DNA of 64,000 bases from CADEED01 sp041395625 (GCA_041395625.1 JAWLAE010000002.1:496001-560000), one strand, 5' to 3'; positions 41,526 to 51,107 are shown, numbered from the stretch's first letter. A program made the numbers and translations. The notes: a model not told the origin generated them from the sequence alone.

Positions 41526-41876
41526 ATGAGAACGACTCGCGCGCTGCTCGATAGCCGCGAATTGCCGCTCGAAGTACTGGTCTGCGAGTCATTCTTCGAG
41601 CGCGCTCGCGGGCTGCTGCTGCGACCACCGCTCGCCCGCCACCAGGCACTGCTGATCGAACCCTGCAGCGCCGTCCACATGCTCGGCATGCGCTATGCGA
41701 TCGACGTGGTGTTCGTGGATCGGGACGCGCGAGTCGTATGCGTGCTCGAATCGTTACGACCCTGGCGCTTCGGCGCCGCGCGCGGCGCTCACGCTACCTG
41801 GGAACTGGCCAGTGGCGTCAGCAAAGAACTGAGGATAGAACGCGGTACGACACTTCGCGACGTACGTACGCTGTAA
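41526..41876 (+). CDS. DUF192 family protein
   Basis: 116 residues with the DUF192 pattern: SFFERARGLLLRPPL, LLIEPCSAVHMLGMRYAIDVVFVDRDARVVCVLESLRPWR. No signal peptide, unlike some relatives. Function unknown. It begins one base after the MFS exporter and closes the plus-strand run; the AguB-like gene is convergent 28 bases away. Confidence 0.85.
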   Translation: MRTTRALLDSRELPLEVLVCESFFERARGLLLRPPLARHQALLIEPCSAVHMLGMRYAIDVVFVDRDARVVCVLESLRPWRFGAARGAHATWELASGVSKELRIERGTTLRDVRTL

Positions 41877-41904
41877 CGCCGCTGCGATAGCACTCGGTGA
41901 GTTG

Positions 41905-42840
41905 TCACACGGGGTGACGCGTATGCCCGTCGAACGTCGTCAGTGCGCCGTATAGCTCTGGTCGTCGATCGCGGAAGACGAACCAGTTGTTGCGTTGCTC
42001 GTCCAGGGCGGCCAGATCGAAGCTGGCTGTGAGCACGGCCTCGCCTTCCTCACCTGCTTCGGCGATCTTGGCGCCGGTCGCGTCCGCGATGAACGACGAG
42101 CCATAGAAGTTGATGTAGAGCCCGTCCGGGTCCTGCAGCGAGCGCTCCAGCCCGTAGCGGTTCGAGACGATCACTGGCGTGAGGTTGGCTGCGGCGTGGC
42201 CCTGTTGAGTGCGTTGCCAGTGGTCGCGGGAGTTGACCGGCATTGCCGGCGGGGGTTCGCTGCCAATTGCTGTCGGGTATAACAACAGCTCAGCGCCCAT
42301 CAGTGCCATCGCCCGCGCGCACTCGGGAAACCATTGGTCCCAGCATATCCCGACACCGATGCGCCCAAAACGAGTATTCCAGACCTTGAACCCGGTATCG
42401 CCCAGGGAAAAATAGTTCTTCTCCTGATAGCCGGGGCCATTGGGGATATGTGCCTTGCGGTAGACGCCCAAGTTGCTACCGTCCGCGTCCAATATCGCGA
42501 TGGAATTGAAGAAGGCGCGATTGTCGCGCTCGAAAAAACTGATCGGCAGGACCACGCCCAGTTCGCGCGCGACCACGCTGAAATGCCGGATCGCGCGATT
42601 GTCAGCGACAGTGGTCGCCAGCTTGAGATGTCGCGAATCCTGCTCGATGCAGAAATACGGCGTCTCGAACAACTCCTGCAATAGAATGATCTCGGCACCG
42701 CGGCCAGCAGCCTCGCGCACCAGTCGTTCACCGCGCGCAATGTTGGCGTCGATGTCCCAGTCGCAGGCAAATTGCGTGGCCGCTACCGTTACCTTGCGTT
42801 CGCGGCGTTCCAGATGGGGCAGTTCGGCACGGGTGGTCAT
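41905..42840 (-). CDS. aguB: N-carbamoylputrescine amidase
   Basis: 311-residue carbon-nitrogen hydrolase hydrolysing N-carbamoylputrescine to putrescine. The nitrilase triad is visible: Glu in LLQELFETPYF, Lys in VYRKAHIPNGPGYQEKNYF and Cys in GVGICWDQWFPECARAMAL. The sequence closely follows plant-type/AguB enzymes (NSRDHWQRTQQGHAAANLTPVIVSNR). The agmatine deiminase partner (aguA) is not next to it. The FAD-linked oxidase is 15 bases upstream on the same strand. Confidence 0.9.
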   Translation of the reverse strand: MTTRAELPHLERRERKVTVAATQFACDWDIDANIARGERLVREAAGRGAEIILLQELFETPYFCIEQDSRHLKLATTVADNRAIRHFSVVARELGVVLPISFFERDNRAFFNSIAILDADGSNLGVYRKAHIPNGPGYQEKNYFSLGDTGFKVWNTRFGRIGVGICWDQWFPECARAMALMGAELLLYPTAIGSEPPPAMPVNSRDHWQRTQQGHAAANLTPVIVSNRYGLERSLQDPDGLYINFYGSSFIADATGAKIAEAGEEGEAVLTASFDLAALDEQRNNWFVFRDRRPELYGALTTFDGHTRHPV

Positions 42841-42855
42841 CGTTGCTCTCGCGTG

Positions 42856-44235
42856 TTAGGCCAATACTTTACCGGGATTCAAGATACCGCGTGAGTCCAG
42901 AGCCTGCTTGAGCACGCGCATCGTCGCAATTTCGGCGGGCGTCCGCGACAATGACAGATAGTCGACGCGCTCGGTGCCAATGCCGTGTTCGGCGGATATC
43001 GAGCCGCCAATTGTCGCGAGCGGCCGATAGACCGTTTCCTCGACTCGTCGCCGCACGGCGGCATCCTCGCCGCTGGCGATGACCAGATGCAGATTGCCGT
43101 CGGCCATATGCCCGAAGATGAACGTGCGACCAGGGCCGATCATCCGACCGAGTGACGTGCAGACCTGCGTCGTATAGGATTCCATGGCTTCGATCGGCAG
43201 GCTGACATCGAAGACTTGTGCTTTGCCAATCCGTCCGACGGCGAATACGTCTTCGCGGATCGCCCACATCGCGCGGCGCTCCTGGTCCGACTTGGCGAGT
43301 GCCGCATCCGTGACGACGCCCCGCTGCAGCAGTTCGCCCAGCAATGTCTCGAGCCGCGCCTGATCCGCCACCGGTTCAGTGCCTAACGACTCGATCAGCG
43401 CGTAGTAGGCGGCGCCACGTGCCACGGGCGCGGTATGCATGGCGGGAGCTGCCGTGTTGATATCGTAGAAGTCGCCCCACAACGCCTCGAAGGCGCTCAA
43501 ATGCCCGCCCAGCCCGACGTCGAGATGCTGCAATACACGCACGAGCGCTGCGAAATCCTCTACCGCCACCAGTGCCGTGTCGTGGCTGCGAGGCCTGGCG
43601 ACCAGCCGCAATTCCGCACGCGTCACGATCCCGAGCGTCCCCTCGCTACCGATGAACAGCTGCTTCAGGTCGTATCCCGCATTGTTCTTCAGCACACGAT
43701 TGAGCGACGTGAGGACCGTGCCGTCGGCGAGCACGGCTTCGAGACCGAGCACCAGGCCACGCATCATCCCGTAGCGCACCACGCGTGTACCGCCGGCGTT
43801 GGTGGCGATATTGCCGCCGATGGTGGCACTACCACGCGCGCCGAGATCGAGCGGGAATGACAGCTCGTGCAGCTCCGCGGCTTCCTGTACACGTTGCAAG
43901 GGAACGCCCGCTTGTGCGCGCAACGTGCGACCCGGCACATCGATATGCTCGATGGCCGTCAGACGCTCGAGCGACAGCACGAGTTCGTCGGCAGCCGCAA
44001 TCGCGCCATGAACCAACCCGGTGAGACCGCCATGAGCGACCACTGGCTGTGAGCGTGCGTGGCACAATGCCAGAACGCTGGCTACCTGCTCGGTATCGGC
44101 CGGCCGTACCAGGGCAGTAGCGTCAATCGGACCTACCCAGCTAGCAACTGCTCGCGCTCGAACCTGATCGCCGAGCAGCAAGCCCGGCTCGCCGACGACA
44201 CGTCGTAGATCGCTGATGAAATCGGGCGCCAACAT
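42856..44235 (-). CDS. FAD-linked oxidase (GlcD/D-2-hydroxyglutarate dehydrogenase-like)
   Basis: 459 residues. FAD_binding_4 segment: VRPADTEQVASVLALCHARSQPVVAHGGLTGLVHGA, LGARGSATIGGNIATNAGGTRVVRYGMMRGLVLGLEAVLADGT. The C-terminal domain has the metal/substrate histidines in FGHMADGNLHLVIA and SISAEHGIGTERV. Oxidises a D-2-hydroxyacid such as lactate, glycolate or 2-hydroxyglutarate. Probably cotranscribed with aguB. Confidence 0.88.
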   Translation of the reverse strand: MLAPDFISDLRRVVGEPGLLLGDQVRARAVASWVGPIDATALVRPADTEQVASVLALCHARSQPVVAHGGLTGLVHGAIAAADELVLSLERLTAIEHIDVPGRTLRAQAGVPLQRVQEAAELHELSFPLDLGARGSATIGGNIATNAGGTRVVRYGMMRGLVLGLEAVLADGTVLTSLNRVLKNNAGYDLKQLFIGSEGTLGIVTRAELRLVARPRSHDTALVAVEDFAALVRVLQHLDVGLGGHLSAFEALWGDFYDINTAAPAMHTAPVARGAAYYALIESLGTEPVADQARLETLLGELLQRGVVTDAALAKSDQERRAMWAIREDVFAVGRIGKAQVFDVSLPIEAMESYTTQVCTSLGRMIGPGRTFIFGHMADGNLHLVIASGEDAAVRRRVEETVYRPLATIGGSISAEHGIGTERVDYLSLSRTPAEIATMRVLKQALDSRGILNPGKVLA

Positions 44236-44301
44236 GCCTGCTACGTTAACGCGTGCGAGGCTTGCGGCGCAAAGTCTGCCGCCCGACCAATCTTGCTTAG
44301 G

Positions 44302-45096
44302 TCAGTGCAGGATCCGCGTGGCCGACTGCGCCGCGTCTGACTCACCCGCTGGCCCGGGCTCACTGGCAGGAAACAGCGCCTGATCGAGCGCCAGAATATA
44401 GGTGTTGACGTCGACCGCACCCGGCACGAACACACGTCCGTTGAACAACAGATTGGGGACACCGCGAACACCGAAACCACGCAATCGCTCCTCAGCCTTG
44501 ACGAGGTCCTCGCTGCCGGCATTGGACTCGCGGAATTGCCGCAGTGTGTCCGCCGACATGCCGGCGTCCGCGCCGATGCTCGACAGCACGTCCTTGTTGC
44601 CGATATCACGGCCCGACTCGAAGTAGGCGCGAAAAATTGCCGCGGCAACGTGCGCCTGCAGGCCCTCGTTCGCGGCGAGGAACGTCAACCGATGCGCCTC
44701 CGTTGTATCAGGCACGGTCTCGATCTGGTCGAAATTGAAGCGCAGGCCGAGTTCTCGACCCGCCTCGCGCAAGGTGCGCTCAGCGAAGTCGACAGTGATG
44801 CCGTTGGGCAACCGTTGCTCGAGATACTGACGAAACGGTGCCGACGTCCGATCGCCGTCCGGCGGTGCCGTGGACTGCAAATCGGACTGGGAATCTGCGC
44901 GCGCCACTGCCGCGCTCGCCGGGCGCAGACGAAACGGATGCCAGCGCACCTCGGGTGCAATGCTGCCCTGCAGATTGCCCAGTGCGCGGCCTACCTGCGC
45001 CATCCCGAGCCATGACCAGGGGCAAGTGAAGTCCGCGACCAGATCGATATCGAACGTCCTGCGCGGTGCCGAAATATACGGAATAAGCTCTGTCAT
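44302..45096 (-). CDS. DsbA family oxidoreductase (FrnE-like)
   Basis: 264 residues, thioredoxin fold with helical insertion. The active-site region is DFTCPWSWLGMAQV, which has only one Cys (C-P-W-S), as in FrnE/2-hydroxychromene-2-carboxylate isomerase-like proteins. A cis-Pro loop GVRGVPNLLFNGR precedes the C-terminal helix. No signal peptide, so cytoplasmic. A Ser/Ala/Asp-rich insert occurs at about residues 60-85. Confidence 0.82.
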   Translation of the reverse strand: MTELIPYISAPRRTFDIDLVADFTCPWSWLGMAQVGRALGNLQGSIAPEVRWHPFRLRPASAAVARADSQSDLQSTAPPDGDRTSAPFRQYLEQRLPNGITVDFAERTLREAGRELGLRFNFDQIETVPDTTEAHRLTFLAANEGLQAHVAAAIFRAYFESGRDIGNKDVLSSIGADAGMSADTLRQFRESNAGSEDLVKAEERLRGFGVRGVPNLLFNGRVFVPGAVDVNTYILALDQALFPASEPGPAGESDAAQSATRILH

Positions 45097-45126
45097 ACCC
45101 GAGAAATGGGCGCATCAGGCAGGAAT

Positions 45127-46089
45127 TCAAGGGTCGCCGCGGCGCGCTGCCAGCCCGGCATTTACTTGTGCGGTGATCTGCAACGCCGTCTCGAGCGCCC
45201 GCAGGCCATCCTCACCGCTCACGAGCGGCGCGGTACCATTCATGACAGCGGCCAGGAATGCTTCGATTTCGCTCGCCAGCGCATCGCCCTGCTCGAAGCT
45301 CGCTTCCTCGATCGTAACCGGCAGTTGGCCTGGCTCTGGCGCACCGCGTCGCTTGCGGATCAGCGTCAGGATCTTCTGCTGCAGATCGAGCGACAGATAG
45401 GCAGCGTCTTCGAAAATGCGCAGCTTGCGCTCGCTCTTCAGACTCACGCGACTGGCGGTGGTGTTGGCCACACAACCGTTACGGAACGTGATCCTGGCGT
45501 TGGCGATATCGATCGCATCGGAGAACACCGGGCTACCGATCGCTTCGACCGAGAGTATCTCGCTGCGCGTGATACTCTGAATGAGGTCGATGTCGTGAAT
45601 CATCAAGTCGAGCACCACGTTCACGTCTGTGCCGCGCTCTTTGTATGGCGCCAGACGCTGCGACTCGATGAAGCGTGGGGTTGTGAGATGCGGTTCCGCG
45701 GCACGCAATGCCGGGTTGAAGCGCTCGAGGTGGCCTACCTGCAGCACACGCCCGTTGGTCCGCGCCAATGCCACGAGGTCGCGTGCCTCAGCCGGCAGCT
45801 CTGTGATGGGTTTTTCCACCAACACGTGAGCGCCAGCCCGCAGGAATGCTGCAGCGATCTCGAAGTGTGCCGGCGTGGGCGTAGCGACGCTGACCGCGTC
45901 CACCTTGCCCAGCAATGGACGATAGTCGGCCAGCGCTTGAGTAGCTAGCTCCCCAGCCACACGTTCGCGCGCACCGGCATCACGATCCACCACGGCGACG
46001 AGAGTGCTGGCGGGGTTCTGCGCGTATTTCTGCGCATGGAAGCGGCCCAAATAACCAACGCCGATCACGGCGGTACGAATCGTATTCAT
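45127..46089 (-). CDS. Gfo/Idh/MocA family NAD-dependent dehydrogenase (GnnA-like candidate)
   Basis: 320 residues. Rossmann start AVIGVGYLGRFHAQKYAQ, VSVATPTPAHFEIAAAFLRAGAHVLVEKPIT with the conserved EKP lysine, and the substrate-domain DLMIHDIDLIQSI. The sequence style is close to GnnA-type UDP-GlcNAc oxidoreductases used for amino-sugar lipid A, but no GnnB partner is present, so the substrate stays open. It diverges from the small membrane-protein gene. Confidence 0.82.
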   Translation of the reverse strand: MNTIRTAVIGVGYLGRFHAQKYAQNPASTLVAVVDRDAGARERVAGELATQALADYRPLLGKVDAVSVATPTPAHFEIAAAFLRAGAHVLVEKPITELPAEARDLVALARTNGRVLQVGHLERFNPALRAAEPHLTTPRFIESQRLAPYKERGTDVNVVLDLMIHDIDLIQSITRSEILSVEAIGSPVFSDAIDIANARITFRNGCVANTTASRVSLKSERKLRIFEDAAYLSLDLQQKILTLIRKRRGAPEPGQLPVTIEEASFEQGDALASEIEAFLAAVMNGTAPLVSGEDGLRALETALQITAQVNAGLAARRGDP

Positions 46090-46161
46090 GCGTTATTATG
46101 CGCGCTTCGCAGCCGCTGGATCAGGTACAGCCTGGCCCGGCCCGCAGAGGGAGTGGCATTT

Positions 46162-46461
46162 TTGTTTGCATGGTTGTCTCGCACCTGGCAGTCCTTTCGA
46201 GGGCAGCCGCCACTGCGGTTCGAACTGTCGATGCTCGCGATCGCGCTCGGATTCGGACTCATCATCCTACCGTTGCTGATCTACGCGGCTGGCCGGACCA
46301 CGTTGGGTTCCTATGCCAACGGTGGCCCGTGGGCACTGTTCGGCGATTTCTTTCGCGCGCTGGCGGCGGGGCATGCGAGTGCCTGGATCGCCGTCGTGGG
46401 CCCCTACGGCTTCCTGCTGCTGGCGCGCTTGTTCGCGCTGATCTGGCGCCGTACCGCCTAG
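46162..46461 (+). CDS. Small membrane protein
   Basis: About 99 residues with two hydrophobic helices (LAIALGFGLIILPLLIYAAG and AWIAVVGPYGFLLLARLFAL). I set the start at TTG 46162 because AGGGAG lies eight bases upstream; a GTG at 46153 is an alternative, and longer readings overlap the divergent dehydrogenase. Function unknown. No partner gene is obvious. Confidence 0.55.
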   Translation: MFAWLSRTWQSFRGQPPLRFELSMLAIALGFGLIILPLLIYAAGRTTLGSYANGGPWALFGDFFRALAAGHASAWIAVVGPYGFLLLARLFALIWRRTA

Positions 46462-46504
46462 CGGGAAAACGGCGAGCCGTTAGGTAAAATTGCAAGTCCA
46501 TAAG

Positions 46505-46520
46505 TGTGACGCTGGTCACC
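46505..46520. promoter_or_regulatory. CRP-like binding site
   Basis: TGTGA-CGCTGG-TCACC matches the CRP/Clp consensus TGTGA-N6-TCACA at 9 of 10 conserved bases. Its centre is about 100 bases upstream of the small conserved gene at 46612. Confidence 0.55.
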
Positions 46521-46611
46521 AATTGGCATTGGGGCACAATAATTTGCGTCGCTAACTGGCAGCATTCGTCTGGGTTCCTTCGACAACGAATATAACAGTT
46601 AGGGGCATAGA

Positions 46612-46818
46612 ATGAGTGAGCCGACGCAGTCCGGTTCTCCCGCCGCAGCATTGCAGACGAGCGAACCAGCGACCAAACGCAAGGGCGTGAACGAGCTCAA
46701 GGTGAAGCTGGTCGGCGAAATCGCGCTCTCTAACGACACCCCCGGTTTCGATCCCTATAACAGCTCGGGTGGCAAGACCAACCGCGTCGCCTGGCAACGC
46801 CGCGAAGATCGCCGCTGA
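46612..46818 (+). CDS. Small protein with GFDPYNSSGG motif
   Basis: 68 residues, ATG preceded by TTAGGGG about seven bases upstream. Hydrophilic; N-terminal half Ser/Ala/Thr-rich, C-terminal half KLVGEIALSNDTPGFDPYNSSGGKTNRVAWQRREDRR looks conserved and structured. I do not know a function. The leader has a TATAAC (46591-46596) and the upstream CRP-like site. It is convergent with the M28 peptidase gene. Confidence 0.65.
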   Translation: MSEPTQSGSPAAALQTSEPATKRKGVNELKVKLVGEIALSNDTPGFDPYNSSGGKTNRVAWQRREDRR

Positions 46819-46848
46819 CAGCCACTTGCGCCGTCCGGCGCCTGCTGC

Positions 46849-48525
46849 TCACTGACTCATGGTTGCGCGACTGCGATCGCGTATCGCCCGGAATTCGTTG
46901 TCCGGATACCAGTTGGGATAGCGGCTGTCGGCCGCCAGCTCCGCGCCTACCGCGTACAGGAGGTTGAGATCTTCCCAAGTGCCGCGTAAGTCGGTGTCCG
47001 GCCGGTATTCATCACCCACTTTGTGGTAACGCTGTTCGATGTACTCGGCCGCCTGCGCGATGCCCCACGCTTCGCCGCGCTCGCGGTCGTCGATGCCGAG
47101 CTTCACATACAATGCTGGCACGCCTCGCTTGGCGAAATTGAAGTGATCCGAGCGGTAGAAGAAGCCCTTCTCAGGCGTCGGTTCGTTGCGCAGCACACGG
47201 TCCTGGCGCTTGGCGTACAGCGCCAGCACATCCTCCAGCTCGGAGGCGCCGGCGCCGATGACCGTGACATCGCGCGTCGGTCCGCCGAACGGCATCGCAT
47301 CCATATTGATCACGGCGACCGTGCTCGCGAGCGGCGCGACTGGATTGTCGACATAGTACGCCGAGCCTAACAAGCCAGACTCCTCCAGCGTCACGGCCAA
47401 AAACAACAATGACCGCTTGGGCCGCGCCGGAGCCTTGCTGAAAGCTTCCGCCAACGCCAGCAAGCCGGCGGTACCGGTTGCATTGTCGACCGCACCGTTG
47501 AAGATTGCATCGCCTCCGCGCCCGATCATCTGTCCAAGATGATCCCAGTGCGCCATGTACAGCACATGCTCGTCCGGTCGTTCACTGCCAGGCAGTCGCG
47601 CCACGACATTCTGCGAGTTCGCACGCCGTACCGAATTACGGACCGCGGCAGTCGCCTGGGTTTGCAGCGCCTGCGGTCTGAAGCCGCGCGTCTTGGCGCG
47701 CTCCTTGGCGGCAGCGAGGCTCCCGCCGTTGGCCATGAACAAATGTTCGGCCGCCGCCTCGGTAATCCAGCCTTCGATCGCCACGCGCCCCGCATTGCCG
47801 TCGGTCGAGGCCATATCCAGCTGCGGCCCGGTCCAGCTGTTGACCACCGTCTCCCAGCCGTAGGCCGCCGGCTCCGTCTCGTGCACGATGATCGCGGCCG
47901 CGGCGCCATGCTTGGCAGCCTCTTCGTACTTGTACGTCCAGCGGCCGTAGTACGTCATCGTGCGACCGCGAAACAACTTAGGGTCGCCAGTGGCAAAGCC
48001 TGGGTCGTTGACGAACATCACCACCGTCTTGCCCCGCACGTCGAGCCCGGCGTAGTCATCCCAGCCGTACTCGGGCGCGGTGATCCCATAACCGACGAAC
48101 ACCAGCGGACTCGATTCGATCCCCTCGCGCTCGCGTACACGCTTGGTCCAGATCACCATGTCCTTGCCGTATTCGAGCACGGTGGTCGTCTTGCCGGTGG
48201 TGAACTGCAGCGCAGCGTCCGACGCAGCCGTGATCTCGACCATCGGCACGGGCTGCAGAAAGCTGTCGCCATTGCCAGGCTCGAGGCCCAACCGTTGAAA
48301 CTCAGCGACCAGATAGTCGAGGGTCTTTTGCTCGCCCGAGGAACCTGGCTTGCGACCGCCGAAGTCATCGGAAGCCAACGTCGCCACATGCGCACGATAG
48401 GTCGCCATCGATACGGGCGTTGGCAGCGGACCCGGCGCGGATGTGGCGCAACCGACAACCAGCAGCAAGGCGGCGCAGGCGGGAACTGTAAGGCCTCCAA
48501 GACACTCCAATCGCAACATGTTCAA
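46849..48525 (-). CDS. M28 family metallopeptidase lipoprotein
   Basis: 558 residues. A signal peptide ends in a lipobox (LLVVGC). A PA-like insert (about 190-270, VFVGYGITAPEYGWDDYAGLDVRGKTVVMFVNDPG) precedes the two-zinc aminopeptidase domain with ligands in YMAHWDHLG (His, Asp), NGAVDNATGTAG (Asp), AVTLEESGLLGS (Glu-Glu), INMDAM (Asp) and FYRSDHFNF (His). Probably releases N-terminal residues from peptides in the periplasm. Confidence 0.92.
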   Translation of the reverse strand: MNMLRLECLGGLTVPACAALLLVVGCATSAPGPLPTPVSMATYRAHVATLASDDFGGRKPGSSGEQKTLDYLVAEFQRLGLEPGNGDSFLQPVPMVEITAASDAALQFTTGKTTTVLEYGKDMVIWTKRVREREGIESSPLVFVGYGITAPEYGWDDYAGLDVRGKTVVMFVNDPGFATGDPKLFRGRTMTYYGRWTYKYEEAAKHGAAAAIIVHETEPAAYGWETVVNSWTGPQLDMASTDGNAGRVAIEGWITEAAAEHLFMANGGSLAAAKERAKTRGFRPQALQTQATAAVRNSVRRANSQNVVARLPGSERPDEHVLYMAHWDHLGQMIGRGGDAIFNGAVDNATGTAGLLALAEAFSKAPARPKRSLLFLAVTLEESGLLGSAYYVDNPVAPLASTVAVINMDAMPFGGPTRDVTVIGAGASELEDVLALYAKRQDRVLRNEPTPEKGFFYRSDHFNFAKRGVPALYVKLGIDDRERGEAWGIAQAAEYIEQRYHKVGDEYRPDTDLRGTWEDLNLLYAVGAELAADSRYPNWYPDNEFRAIRDRSRATMSQ

Positions 48526-48565
48526 TCCCCATCAGACATTGGCAGGCAGGTGATCGGCGCTCGCA

Positions 48566-48856
48566 TCATTCGCGCGGCCAGTACGCTGCGCCGATCGCCA
48601 CGAGCATCAGGAGCAGCCCAAAATGGGCCCACCAGCGCCATGCGCGAGCCCGCAGCTCGCCGTAGAAGCTGTAACCGGACGACACCGCAGCAGCCAGGAT
48701 CAGTGCACAGGCCACGAGCAACGGTCCCTGCTCGTGCGCGGCCCGTTCCCGGAATTCCGGCAGCAGCAGGAATACGGCCAGAGTCAAACACAGGGCCACT
48801 GAGGTCGATACCAGCGATCCCATCACGATTCCGATCAGAACTGTCAACGGTTTCAT
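48566..48856 (-). CDS. Small three-helix membrane protein
   Basis: 96 residues with three hydrophobic segments (about 3-33, 45-63, 73-90). Not recognised. It lies upstream of the M28 peptidase on the same strand, 40 bases away, so may share its transcript, and it diverges from prc. Confidence 0.6.
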   Translation of the reverse strand: MKPLTVLIGIVMGSLVSTSVALCLTLAVFLLLPEFRERAAHEQGPLLVACALILAAAVSSGYSFYGELRARAWRWWAHFGLLLMLVAIGAAYWPRE

Positions 48857-48965
48857 GCGGGCGCGCGATATACGATAACGTGGTGCTTGTGGGCGTGTGC
48901 CTTAGGGCCTTAGCCTTGCATTGTACTAGTTTCAGAGACTTGCCGTTGCAGCGGCCCGGAGTTGC

Positions 48966-51107
48966 ATGATTCACCGTCGACCCAGCCCCTTCAGCCTCCT
49001 CGCCATCACGGCGCTCACGGCCGCTCTGGTAGTGATCGGCGGGTCCGCGCCGGCGCCCGCCAGCACGACGCTACTGCCGCCGGGCTCGATCGCACCAACC
49101 GAGAAACAGCGCGCGATTGCGCGACGCGTTACATCGATGCTCGAAGGCATGCACTTCACCGGTGCCAAGCTGGACGATCGTATTTCGAGCGTGGTGCTCG
49201 ATCGATACCTGGATACGCTCGATCGGCAGCGCTCCAATTTGTTGGCGAGCGATGTGCAGGAGTTCGAGCAGTATCGACTGCTGTTCGACGATATGGCTCG
49301 CACTGGCAATGTGGATCCGGCATTCGCGATTTTCGCCCGTTATCAGCAACGCAATCGGGAACGCGTGCAATTCGCGATCGACGTCCTGGCAAAGGAGCCG
49401 GACTGGACTGCGAAGGAATCGTTCGAATTCGATCGCGAGGCAGCGCCGTGGCCCCAGTCAGTGGCGGAACTGAATGAAATTTGGCGCAAGCGGGTGAAGA
49501 ACGATGCCCTCTCGCTGCTGCTGACTGGCAAGTCCTGGACCGAGGCCAGCGACATCCTGCGCAAGCGCTACCAGCGCTCGCTCAAGCGGGTGGACCAGGT
49601 GAGCACCGATGATGTCTTCGAAGCGCTCATGAATGGTTACGCGCGCGCGTACGACCCGCATTCGAGTTATTTCTCACCGCGTAGCTCGGAGGAATACCGG
49701 ATCCAGATGAGCCTCAACTACGATGGCATCGGCGCATCGCTGCAGCTCATCGACGATTATGTGACGATCATGAATGTGATCGAAGGCGGCCCGGCCGCGG
49801 TGGCGGGCAGCCTGCAGACCAACGATCGCATCACTGGCGTCGGCCAGGGTCGTGAGGGGCCGGTCACCGATGTCATCGGCTGGCGACTGGATGACGTCGT
49901 ACAGCTGATTCGCGGCAAGGCCGGCACGCAGGTACGCCTGCAGGTGCTGCCGTCAGGCGCCGCGCCGGGCTCGCCCGAGAAAACCCTGGAGTTCACACGC
50001 AACAAGGTGACCCTGGAAGCGCAAGCGGCCAAGAAAGAGATTCGCACCATCGACCGCGGTGAGCGCGAACTGAAAGTGGCGGTAATTACCGTGCCAGGCT
50101 TCTATCAGGACGTGCAGGCGCAGAATGCGGGCGAAAAGGACTTCCGCAGTACCACTCGCGACGTACGCAGGCTGCTCGACGAAGCCAAGGCGGAAGAAGT
50201 CGATGGTGTCGTGCTCGATCTGCGCGGCAACGGTGGCGGCTACCTGCCGGAAGCCACGGCACTCACCGGTTTGTTCGTCGAGAAGGGTCCGGTCGTACAA
50301 CTGAAGGTGACCACCGGCGAACTTGAAGTGCAGGACGATCCTGATCCTGGTATCGCCTACGGCGGACCGCTGGCGGTGTTGGTCGATCGATTCAGTGCGT
50401 CGGCGTCCGAGATTTTTGCCGGCGCGATCCAGGACTACCGACGCGGCCTGGTGCTGGGCCAGCGTACGTTTGGCAAAGGAACAGTGCAGAATCTCGTACC
50501 GCTCGATCGCTGGTCGTCGAAACCGACGAGCGGTCAGCTGACGGTCACCATTGGCAAGTTCTATCGCGTCACCGGCGAAAGCACCCAGCACCGTGGGGTC
50601 GAGCCCGATGTGCCGCTGCCCTCGCCGATCGACGTCGAGCAAATCGGGGAAAGCGCCCTGCCTGGTGCACTGCCCTGGGATCGAATCGCCGGCGTGCCAT
50701 TTCGGCTCGAGGCGCGGATGCCAAAGACGTCGATCGCGACACTCGCGCTCGAGGAGCGCGCGCGCGCCGACCAGGACCCTAACTACCGCTGGCTGGTCTC
50801 AGATCTCGCCGCGCTCGAATCGATCCGCAAACAAACGTCGGTCTCGCTCAATCTCGAGGAACGTCGAGCCGAGCGTGAGCGTCTGGATCGCGAGCGCCTA
50901 GCGCGGGAGAACGTGCGACGCGCGGCGCAGAACCTGCCACTGCTGAAAACGGTCGAAGAGTTCGAGGGCGGCACAGTGCCCGATTCGGTACTCGAGCAGG
51001 CGACCGAAATCATGGGGGACATGGTGGCTGGCGTCCGTCCCGCCCCGCCCGCAACCCGAACCGTGAAGCGACAGCCAGCTGACGCCCCAACTCCCAAGGC
51101 AGAGTAG
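48966..51107 (+). CDS. prc: Carboxy-terminal processing protease Prc (tail-specific protease)
   Basis: 713 residues, S41A family, periplasmic with a signal peptide (FSLLAITALTAALVVIGGSAPAPAS). Long N-terminal helical domain, PDZ domain around residues 245-330 (SLNYDGIGASLQLIDDYVTIMNVIEGGPA), then the Ser/Lys protease core: VLDLRGNGGGYLPEA, nucleophile Ser in FSASASEIFAGA (about 480) and Lys in RTFGKGTVQN (about 505). The C-terminal region is rich in Arg/Glu helix. Processes and degrades periplasmic proteins with nonpolar C-termini. Confidence 0.93.
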   Translation: MIHRRPSPFSLLAITALTAALVVIGGSAPAPASTTLLPPGSIAPTEKQRAIARRVTSMLEGMHFTGAKLDDRISSVVLDRYLDTLDRQRSNLLASDVQEFEQYRLLFDDMARTGNVDPAFAIFARYQQRNRERVQFAIDVLAKEPDWTAKESFEFDREAAPWPQSVAELNEIWRKRVKNDALSLLLTGKSWTEASDILRKRYQRSLKRVDQVSTDDVFEALMNGYARAYDPHSSYFSPRSSEEYRIQMSLNYDGIGASLQLIDDYVTIMNVIEGGPAAVAGSLQTNDRITGVGQGREGPVTDVIGWRLDDVVQLIRGKAGTQVRLQVLPSGAAPGSPEKTLEFTRNKVTLEAQAAKKEIRTIDRGERELKVAVITVPGFYQDVQAQNAGEKDFRSTTRDVRRLLDEAKAEEVDGVVLDLRGNGGGYLPEATALTGLFVEKGPVVQLKVTTGELEVQDDPDPGIAYGGPLAVLVDRFSASASEIFAGAIQDYRRGLVLGQRTFGKGTVQNLVPLDRWSSKPTSGQLTVTIGKFYRVTGESTQHRGVEPDVPLPSPIDVEQIGESALPGALPWDRIAGVPFRLEARMPKTSIATLALEERARADQDPNYRWLVSDLAALESIRKQTSVSLNLEERRAERERLDRERLARENVRRAAQNLPLLKTVEEFEGGTVPDSVLEQATEIMGDMVAGVRPAPPATRTVKRQPADAPTPKAE

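Noticed and set aside
41877..41920. GTCAC/GTGAC hairpin between the DUF192 and AguB genes
   Set aside because: Only a 5-bp stem, partly inside the aguB coding end and without a T tract.
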